NCBI RefSeq assembly: GCF_037176765.1 | Contig: NC_090022.1 | Location: forward strand, 60,591,209-60,655,208 | DNA length: 64,000 nucleotides | DNA from: Anolis sagrei | Taxonomy: Eukaryota; Chordata; Lepidosauria; Squamata; Anolidae | Reading direction: 5' to 3' | In this document: positions 41,601 through 52,800 of the stretch, in pieces | Position numbering within the stretch: position 1 is the stretch's first letter | Layout: each line of letters begins with the position of its first letter | The notes under the pieces: generated by a model | What the model was told of the DNA's origin: nothing | Databases searched by the model: none | Seen by the model: only the letters and a program-made list of their open reading frames with translations | Position numbers and translations under genes: made by a program

Positions 41601-44600
41601 GCTCACCAGTTGCTGGTCTGGACTCAGGAGAATAAAGAATATGCCGTTGATCCTCAATTTTCATGGGGTTAGGGGCATAGGGTCCCAGCAAAAATAGAAA
41701 AATTACAGCTATGAATCTAAATCATGAACACTTTTTTTAATTGGTGAGGACACTTGTTTAGGCATTTTAGGTCCTCCAATGTGATTCTGTGGACCATATT
41801 TTTTTATTGCACATAGGATAGCAAATACAGTCATTTGTGAATAATCAACTCCATTAATGCTTAATTGGAAATGTAGAGGGACAATTGTATAATAATATTT
41901 TAAAAAGCAAATTGCTTATATATTACAATAGTACAGACAATCAATGTTGCACATTAGTTTGGTAACCGTTAACATAACAATGTATTTTATAGGTCTCAGA
42001 TGGAACACAGCTAGTGCCTACCTTCGCCCTGCATTATCACGTCCCAACTTGTCTGCAGAAGACAGCACATTTGTAACAAAAATTTTGTTTGAAGGCACAA
42101 AAGCCATTGGCATTGAATATATTAAAAATGGAGAGAAGAAAAAAGTAAGATTATTTTTATTTTTTATTTTTTGAAAATAAAAAACCCCTTGTTCTTACTG
42201 CATTATGGCTATAAACAAGTTTACTGTAGTGTTAGAAAATCAACTGTTGAGACAAATTAAATGATAGATAAATTTCATCTCCTTCATTAATCCAGAACCA
42301 ATGCCAAAATGATGTGATCAAGGGAGAGGGCAAACCTAACTCCACTTTCCTGCAGATATCCTCCAGCTAATGATGTTCTTCATTCACACAGAGCTTTTTC
42401 TCTGGGAGATTTTATTGGACAAAATTGAAGAATGAAGCTGTCTAAATTATTGCAGTGGGGAATTTCAAATATTACAATATTGGATAAGGAATCAGTGTAT
42501 ACAAAATTTCAGTAAACATGTGAAGTGAATAATCCAAATGAATGTTCTTGGACTAGGTTTTCTTGTCAGCGGTGAATGTTGTTCATAGAGCAAAGTGACT
42601 GTAAAAACAGATTCTTACTATCAGACATATGCTAGAGGATGGATTTTAAACCCAGGAAGCAATTGAAAGTGATGGTGATTATGATGGTGATGATAATTAT
42701 TTAATACCCACCTCTCCTTGTGACTTGAAGTGGGGTACAGCATTCAGTGCTCTAGAGCTTCTAGGGAAGAAAAGGAAAGAGGCATGAAGAAAATGCTGAG
42801 AAGGTTAAGAGAAAAGAAGAAACTGCAAGCTGCATGCTAAAAACGGAAAGAACTGCCAATATACTTCTTCTCATCTACAATATGCATCTATACTGTAGAA
42901 TTAATGCAGTTTGACGCCCCTTAAACTGCCACAACAACACTGTGGAATCATGGGACTTGTAGTTTGGTGTACCAGCATAACTTGGCAGAAAACTACACCT
43001 CCCATATCCCATAGCATTGAACCATAACAAACTACATACATTCTAGAGTGTAGATCTAGATCGCAGTGCTTCATGCCGGGCAACTCCTAAACCACACATT
43101 CCTTGTCATGGTAAGGCATATTAGGTTCAAAATTCCTGGTTAAAGAATATTAGCCACCTCCCAATATTCCCTGCAAGACAAAGCACATATTGCACCCCAA
43201 AACTACACATCAGCAAGGAAAAATGCGTGTTGAACTATGGCAGTTAAAGTGGCATCAAACTGCATTAATTAAACAAGTGGATTTGGCCTCCGTCGATATA
43301 TCATAACAAGGCTTAAACAGCTTAAAATGACAGTGCTGTTTAACTTGTTGCATTATTTCTAGAGTTTTTCTGCCTTCATCAAAACCATTTGTTCAAGGTT
43401 TCCTGGGCAATGACTTTAAAAATGAAGGACCTGTGATGCATGAATAACCACTTGTTGTTTAGCAAGAGACATGTGCTTTTATACACTTTTTTTAACACTT
43501 CAGAGTAAGGGGTAATGAGTAAAAGCACCAACTGTGGTTTAGAAGCAGTAAACATTTTTGATCCAATACTTAACTTACTAAACAGTTGACATAGCTAAAA
43601 AATAGGAAATCAAATTCATCCTAGTCTCAAAGAAATGCTCATGTAGTGTCCTCTCATGGTAGGACATATTTAAGTAGAAATGGTATGATTAATGTTAAGC
43701 AGTCATCTCATATTAGCCATCTAGAATTTGAAAACTGTAGGCCTAATTCAAGTAAAGTGTACGTTAGGTATCCACTGTTGGTTGATCTGAGAAGCTCCCC
43801 CCAGCCACTGTGGATACAAAAATCCATTGAAGCTGAAGCTTATACAATGAGATCTTAACTGAAGAACATTCTAACTTAAGAACATTTTGAATTAAAAGCC
43901 ATCACTCGACCCGGGTTTTGCTTTGACATACAAGCGGCATTTTGCTTGAAGATGAAGTGCTAGAGGGAGCACTAGCACCCAAGCTTGGTTTCATGAACAG
44001 AGAGAGAATGAGAGAGAGCAAGAGAGGGAGGAAGGCTGGAATTAGTACAGTATGAAGAAAATGATGTTTCTGCCTCTTCACTTTGTGCTTCTACCATTTA
44101 GAAGTTTATCTTATTTTATTGTTTCACATGAATGTGCATTTATATATTATTTATTATTTATAAACTACATTTTCTTATTCAAAACGCATAACAAAAATGG
44201 GGAATTTTTTGCTTTGAGATAAGAGCTATTTGGGTTAAGCGCTCAGCCACAAAACAAATTACACTCTTAACTCAAGGTATCACTGTATTAGATATAATAG
44301 CTTAGTAAAAATGTATCCCAAAATCAAGGTTTGCTTTTGGGATTTTTAAAACAATATGTTCAAATCTTGGATGCTTGAAGCCATGTTTGCAGAATCTGTG
44401 ATATAGAAAATGCCACAGATATGGCAAAGTTGTTTTCTGGGAAGGCTTTTAATGGTATTAATTCCATTCTAAAACTACCACTATTTACAGTTATTTTTCT
44501 TTTCTTTCAGGTTTTTGCTAGCAAGGAAGTCATTTTAAGTGGGGGTGCCATAAATTCTCCACAGCTCCTTATGCTCTCTGGAATTGGAAATGCAGATGAT

Positions 44601-47600
44601 CTCAAAAAATTAGGAATCCCTGTTGTATGTCACCTTCCAGGTTTGTACAAAATAAAATATAATTGAACTAAATAAGGTTCCCTTAGCTCTTTTGTTATAT
44701 GTATTTGCTTTGAGATACATTCGTTGGTGTTTCTCATTTCTGCTAGGAGTTGGACAAAATCTTCAAGATCATTTAGAAGTATATGTACAACAGAAGTGCA
44801 CTCAGCCGATAACACTGTATAAGGCCCAAAAGCCTCTTCAAATGATCATGATTGGCCTTGAATGGTTCTTGAAAAGTACAGGTATGATTTAAAATTATTG
44901 TCCCATTATGCTCTTTTTTGGATGATGATATCAATTTGCTTTTGAAATAAAAATTGATTGCCTATGCACTTGAACTAATGTACTGTGAATGTAAATAACC
45001 TTTGACTACTGATTAATTATGGGTTTGAGCCAAGTTTAGACATCGTTACATAGTTATTATAAGGATTAATGAGATAAAACACATTAAAATGAGTGCTATA
45101 GAGTGCTGAAAACATGCTAAGTACTGCTGAAAAGCCTGTATTCTTCCTTACCTTTTAAAGAAAGTGTTGTAAGAAGGGTTTAGGCTGAATCTACACTGCC
45201 CTATATCCCAGGATCCGATCCCAGATTATCTCCTTATCCCAGATTATCTGGCAGTGTATGTTGGGCAAGTGGGCTTATTAACAGAAGACCCTCCTCATAA
45301 ATGTACAGCAGAGTAACTTATTAGCAGCAGTGTGACCCAGCAACACTAGCCCAAAGTGATAAAAAGAACAAAAACACCGAGACCAATGTTTTATAGGGCA
45401 GTGTAGATCTGGCCTTTGAGGGGCTGTTAATTTCAGTCAAAGGACCAAATCAGTTTCTGAGATGTCGCTGAAAGCCATAATCTTGTGACAGGCAGGACCA
45501 AAGACAAAAGGCTAAGACCATATTTTAGTTTAGAACTTTTACTGACAGCAGTGTAAGCCTTGGGGGAGACTTTTAATCTGTTTAGAATAGGAAATTATGG
45601 TACAAAATCTGGAAACCACCAAATAATGAGGAAGGAGGTGCAAGTGTCTTGCTGGGGCAGGGGGCAGATTCATCCCAAGGTCCCTACTCTTCTTACTACT
45701 TCATTGCTAGTATTCAGACCTCTTCCTGACTCTTGTTTTCATCACAGTGTGACCATAATATATTTCACACCTTCTGTCTTCTGAATTCACCAGATATCTC
45801 ATTGAGTGCACATCGCCACAGCTCGCAAAATGCGTGAGCTCCCGTGCTTTTATCTGTGGGCCCTGTGTGGATTGGCTCCAGGGGTCACATTGCGCAGCTT
45901 CTGGGCCCAATCCACACAGCTGTCTCAGGAATTCCGGGCTCCTGGAGCCCAGAAAACCCATGATATCCCCACCCCTCCCCCAAATTACTTACTTGGCCAC
46001 CATTACCCTGCTGGCGGCCTCCTCCTGGCACATCATTTCTATGTGCCAGGAGACAGCCAGCAGCAAGGTAATGGTGGCCAGGAAAGTATTTTTTACTTTT
46101 TAGGGTTTTTCGGCGGGGGGGGGGGGGGTTGTTAGTGCTTCATGTGATGTAGGGTGCTGAAATTGAAACTGTTTGTGTGGTTTTTAAATCTTGATGCATG
46201 ATTTTTTTTTAATTTGGTCCATGATGTCCCCATTTCCAGGTAAGGGAGCCTCTGCTCACTTGGAGACTGGTGGATTTATTAGAAGTCGGCCAAAAATTTC
46301 TCACCCAGATATTCAGTTCCACTTCCTCCCTTCTCAAGTCATTGACCATGGACGTGTTGATTCCCAGATGGAGGCTTACCAGGTGAGTAGTACCTAGACA
46401 CAAATCACCATGAAGAAGTTCCTAGACAGTTGAAATACTTTCTCTGTTGCCATTTTGTGAAGTAAAGGGCAAGATTGTGTCCATTTTAAGTCACTGGTCC
46501 TCCTCCCCCTCCCCCTCAGCTAGAGGGTTAAACCGAATGCAGTTGTCTTTTCTCTTTCATAATATATGTTGTTCATTCGTTCAGTCGTCTCCGACTCTTC
46601 GTGACCTCGTGGACCAGCCCACGCCAGAGCTCCCTGTCGGCCGTCACCACCCCCAGCTCCTTCAAGGTCAGTCCAGTCACTTCAAGGATGCCATCCATCC
46701 ATCTTGCCCTTGGTCGGCCCCTCTTCCTTTTACCTTCCACTTTCCCCAGCATAATTGTCTTCTCTAGGCTTTGCTGTCTCCTCATGATGTGGCCAAAGTA
46801 CTTCAACTTTGTCTCTAGTATCCTTCCCTCCAGTGAGCAGCCGGGCTTTATTTCCTGGAGGATGGACTGGTTGGATCTTCTCGCAGTCCAAGGCACTCTC
46901 AGCACTTTCCTCCAGCACCACAGCTCAAAAGCATCGATCTTCCTTCGCTCAGCCTTCCCTATGGTCCAGCTCTCACATCCGTATGTGACTACAGGGAATA
47001 CCATGGCTTGGACTAGGCGGATCTTTGTTGCCAGTCTGATGTCTCTACTCTTCACTATTTTATCGAGACTGGACATTGCTCTCCTCCCAAGAAGTAAGCG
47101 TCTTCTGATTTCCTGGCCACAGTCTGCATCTGCAGTAATCTTCGCACCTAGAAATACAAAGTCTGTCACGGCCTCCACATTTTCTCCCTCTATTTCCCAG
47201 TTGTCAATCATTCTTGTTGCCATAATCTTGGTTTTTTTGACATTCAGCTGCAACCCGGCTTTTGCGCTTTCTTCTTTCACCTTGATTAGAAGGCTCCTCA
47301 GCTCCTCCTCGCTTTCGGCCATCAGAGTGGTGTCATCTGCATATCTGAGGTTGTTAATGTTTCTTCCAGCAATTTTCACCCCAGCTTTGCATTCATCCAG
47401 CCCCGCACATCGCATTATGTGTTCTGCATACAAGTTAAAAAGGTTGGGTGAGAGGATGCAGCCTTGCCGTACGCCTTTCCCAATCTTGAACCAGTCTGTT
47501 GTTCCATGGTCAGTTCTTACTGTTGCGACTTGGTCCTTGTACAGATTCCTCAGGAGAGAGACAAGGTGGCTTGGTATGCCCATCCCACCAAGAACTTGCC

Positions 47601-49837
47601 ACAATTTATTATGATCCACACAGTCAAAGGCTTTAGAATAGTCAATGAAGCAGAAGTAGATGTTTTTCTGAAACTCCCTGCCTTTCTCCATTATCCAGCG
47701 GATATTGGCAATCTGGTCTCTCGTTCCTCTGCCTTTTCTAAACCCAGCTTGAACATCTGGCAACTCTCGCTCCATGTATTGCTGGAGTCTTCCTTGCAGG
47801 ATCTTGAGCATTACCTTACTGGCATGAGAAATAAGGGCCACTGTACGGAAGTTGGAGCAGTCTTTTGCATTTCCCTTTTTTGGTATGGGGATGTAAGTTG
47901 ATTTTTTCCAGTCTGATGGCCATTCTTGTGTTTTCCATATTTGCTGGCATATGGCATGCATCACCTTGACAGCATCATCTTTTAAGATTTTAAACAGTTC
48001 AGCTGGGATCCCGTCGTCTCCTGCTGCCTTGTTGTTAGCAATGCTTCTTAAGGCCCATTCAACCTCACTCCTCAGGATGTCTGGTTCTAATGTATTCACC
48101 ACACCATCATAACTATCCTCAATATTATTATCCTTCCTATACAGATCTTCTGTATAGTCTCGCCACCTTCTCTTGATCTCTTCAGCTTCTGTTAGGTCCC
48201 TGCCATCTTTGTTTCTTATCATACCAATTTTTGCCTGAAATTTACCTCCAATGTTTCTAATTTTCTGGAAGAGGTCTCTTGTCCTTCCTATTCTGTTGTC
48301 TTCTTCCACTTCCATGCATTGCTTGTTTAAAAATAGTTCCTTGTCTCTTCTGGCTAACCTCTGGAATTGCGCATTTAACTGGGCATATCTCCCCTTATCC
48401 CTGTTTCCTTTTGCTTTCCTCCTTTCTTGGGCTACTTCCAGTGTCTCAGCAGACAACCATTTTGCCTTCTTCGTTTTCTTTTTCTTTGGGACGTACTTTG
48501 TTGCCGCCTCCTGAACAATGTCACGGACTTCTGTCCATAGTTCTTCTGGGACTCTGTTTACTAAATCTAGCCCTTCAAATCTGTTCTTCACTTCCACTGT
48601 ATATTCGCTAGGAATGTTAGTGAGATCATATCTAACTGGTCTGTGTATTTTCCCTGATCTCTTTAGTTTTATTCTAAATTGGGCAATAAGAAGTTCGTGA
48701 TCTGAGCTACAGTCAGCCCCAGGTCTTGTTTTCACCGACTGGATGGATGTCCGCCACCTTTGGCTGCAAAGGATGTAGTCAATCTGATTTCGGTGCTGAC
48801 CATCTGGTGAAGTCCATGTATAAAGCCGTCTTTTAGGTTGTTGGAAGAGAGTGTTTGTTATACACAGCGAGTTTTCCTGGCAAAATTCTATCAGCCTGCG
48901 TCCCGCTTCATTTTGTTCTCCCAGACCATGCTTGCCTGTGATCCCAGTTGTCATTTGACTTCCCACCTTGGCATTCCAGTCTCCTGTAATGAAAATAATG
49001 TCTCTTTTTGGTGTATTATCCAGTAGGTCCTGGAGATCCTCATAGAACTGATCTACTTCTGCTTCTTCAGCAGCTGTGGTTGGGGCGTATATTTGGATCA
49101 CTGTAATGTTGAAAGGCTTTCCTTGCACTCGAATTGAGATCATTCTGTCATTTTTTGGGTTATATCCAAGTACTGCTTTAGCGAATTTCTTATTAATTAT
49201 GAAGGCTACTCCATTTCTTCGATGTTCCTCTTGTCCACAGTAGTAGATCTGGTGGTCATCTGATGTGAAGTGGCCCATTCCAGTCCATTTCAGTTCGCTG
49301 ACCCCCAGAATGTCTATCTTTAGTCTTGACATCTCACCAATAACAACATCCAATTTGCCCTGGCTCATAGATCTTACATTCCAGGTTCCTATGGTGTGTT
49401 TATCTTTAGAGCATCGGATTCGTCGTTCACCTCCAGTACCGTCGGCCGCTAGCCTTCCTTTCGGCTTTGAGCTAGCTGCGTCATCACATCTGGGGCTAGT
49501 TGAACTTATCCTCTGCTCCTCCCCAGTAGCATTTTGGCCATCTTCCGACCTGGGAGTCCCATCTTCCAATGGCATACCGACATATCTCTGGTTGTACTGG
49601 TCCATTTAGTTTTCTTGGCAAGGATACTGGGGTGGTTTGCCGTTGCCTTCCCCAGGGATCACGCTTGGTCTGACCTCTCTGCCACGACCGTCCCGTCTTG
49701 GGTGGCCCTTCACGGTTTCGCTCATGACATCATTGAGGTGCTCAAGCTCCAGCGCCACAACAAGGCGGTGACCCTTTGCTAGAGTCATAATATATATTAG
49801 AGTCATAATATATACTATATATTAGAGTATATATATT

Positions 49838-49888
<51 letters not shown>

Positions 49889-52800
49889 GTCATAATATAT
49901 ACTATAGAATAAAATCTGTGTTAGAGATTTTCTGCAACAGCTAACTTGCTTTAAAATAAAGGGAATTCTAATGTATTTATGAATCTATTTGTACCTTGTT
50001 TTCTTTGATTGTTAATTGACATTATTCTCAAGTCCCTAGTCTGGGTAGAAGAGTAAACTCTAGCATAATACAAGTCAGATTTTTTTTCTTGTGAAGCTTT
50101 TAATGGTAAAAGAGGGATAAAGGGTGAGAAAGGAATGCTTTGCCCCTTTGCTCATTCCTGATTTCCAGAACCATGGTTTATGAAACCTGGCAAAATAGTC
50201 TAACCAATATCATAATGTGTCCAGAAAATGTATAAGGAAACTCTGATTCAGAATAGTTCCTTGCTGGATGATTTATGACCTTTTCCATGGGTTATTCCAG
50301 GTCCATATTGGTCCCATGCGAAGTACCAGCATGGGATGGCTGAAGCTGAAAAGTGCTGACCCCAGGGAGCATCCTATCCTTGAACCAAACTATTTGTCTA
50401 CAGGTAAAGACAGTGTTGGCTATGTTCTGGACTTTATCTTTTCAGTTTATGGTCCTAACACATCTATCAGTAACACTTATATCCCTTGGATAGGTAGGGC
50501 CACTTTATTTTTGTGTCTGTGGAGTCAGCTTGCTGCATTAGTGGATTTAACTTTTGCAGATTTGATTATTCACATATTTGATTAATAGGTTTGATTAATG
50601 CTTTGCCCCTATGTTTAGGTCCTCCAACATAGCTGTATGGTGCAGAACATAGATTTCCTATAAAGAACCCCTCTTCAGAAATCTCTAGTTTCTCCAGCAA
50701 ATATTTGCTAGGTGTTGACCATAGAATCCTGTTGGAGAACCTAGAGATTCCTAGAGAGAACCTTTATTTAGGCATTTGTATGTCCTGCAGCATGATTCTG
50801 TGGACAACTTCAGCAGAAATTTCCAGGGAGATGTTCTTACAAGTAAAAATAATGTTTTTTTCATCCTTGTGAGGGGTTTGCACAGCAAAAGTGAAATGCC
50901 TACTTTTTATTTTTTTTTACCAAATGTGGATACAAGGTAACAAAGTGTAAGGAATGCTGGAGCTATAACAACTTCCATAGTTTTGCCAATTAATGTGAAA
51001 CAGGCAAAAAATGGAGAAAAGACCATAAGAAGCCATCAAATTTAACAAAACAAAGGGAATTATTAATCTAATGTAGTCATCCATAGCCTTAAATGTTTAT
51101 TCTCATAAAAAGAATTCAGAAAATGAAAACAAGACCAGGAATTGCATTGATTCAATATTGTATATAGTCTAGGGCAAAACTTTGTTTGTAATTTGTCATA
51201 TCTATTTTGTAAAGTTTGAACATGGAAAGTGATATTAAGAAATGCAAGGGGTGCCCATGCAAAAAACTTAAGATTCAAAACACTGACCTATGACTTTCAG
51301 AAGAGTTATGCAAGTCTTGTAAATAGCTCCAGGTCTCAGTCACAGGCTCTACTTCTCCCCCAAAATGGCTGGCTTTGGTTCCCCCAAAAGGCCTTGAGGT
51401 GAGGCCAGAATGGAAGGAGGAGCCCTGTTCTTTCCCCAAAGGGGTGGTGAGAGAAAGAGGGATGCCTGGCTGGATGGCTGTGCAAGGAAGAAACTCCCCC
51501 AGCACATGGCTGGCTCAGAGAGAGACAGGCAGAGGCATAACACTGAGGCTTTAATGAGGGCAACCCCAATATTCTGAAGCAAGCAGAATTCTGTGAAATG
51601 TAGTTTAGGACAGGGCCTTTTTAATTCTCTGCCACAGGGGTCCTTGCTTTCCCAAACCACATTTACCAGAATCTGCTTACTGCCTTGTGCCTTCTCCTCC
51701 CTGAAAGTTTTGGTGGGGGAAAACCCGTGTTCATTCTCTAAAGGGATTTCAAGATAAAAGGGGGTTGTTGGGAGTTGAATCAACCCTATGAGGTAGGCAA
51801 AGTTGAGAGGCAATAACTCCAGAGTCTATCTAGTAGGTTTCCTATTATTTATTTATTTATTTATTTATTTGAAAGGCTGGATGGGAATCAGTTGAAGGTG
51901 CTTTTACTGTGTTTTCCTGCCTGGCAGAAGGGGGTTGGACTGGACGACCCCTGAGGTCTTCCAGTGGAATAATTCTATTAAGTTTATGCTGGTTAAAATT
52001 CCCTAAAAATAATTTTTTCTGAAACTCAGGGGTAATGATGCCCTTGTTATGTTGTGTCATTGAAAATAGAAATTCAAGGATATAGCTCTTGTAGGGTTTT
52101 TTTTTTAAGGGGGGGGGGTTGTGCATAAAAACTTTTTAAAATGTCCAAAACTCAGTGGATGGGTGAAATGTTCCAAAACGTAATGGGGGGAGTAACAGTG
52201 GTAAATGTGTTTAACCACTGTAGAAAGTTTCACCCCAATAGCTATAAAAACGAGGGAGAAAGAAGCCCCAGAAGCTTCCCCACTTGCACAATTACTTAAC
52301 AAAAAATTGTTATATCATTATACTTATGATATGCACCCTTAATGATATTTTAGAAACACTTTAGAAATGATTCACCACCTCTCCTAATTTAGTAATGAGC
52401 ATTGAAACATATTTTTCATTGTTTGCACATGCCTAATAGTCTTATATGAAATTTACCCAATAACAGGTTTTTTTAAAGGAAATGGGGAAAGCATGTATAC
52501 AAATACGATGTCTTAAATTTTAATCTATCATTCCAAAATAAATGTGATATAACTCCTTTTTCCAGAAAAAAAGGATTTACAGAAAATCCAGTTTCCCTCC
52601 TGACTTTTTTCTGTGCCTTCACTTTTTTCTTTCTTTTTTGTTCATAATTTTTTATTGAAGATAAAAAAGAAAGTTCCTTTTACATAAAAAGTGAGAGAAC
52701 AATGTGATTAAAGAAAAGTGGGGAATAAAGATACGAAAAATGAAAAGAGAAAAGAAAAAAGAAAAAAAGTTGACTTCCATCTATTCCTTGGTGGTTGTAT

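Noticed and set aside
46601-47614. 337-codon plus-strand frame
   Set aside because: Exact shadow of the BovB reading frame on the other strand.
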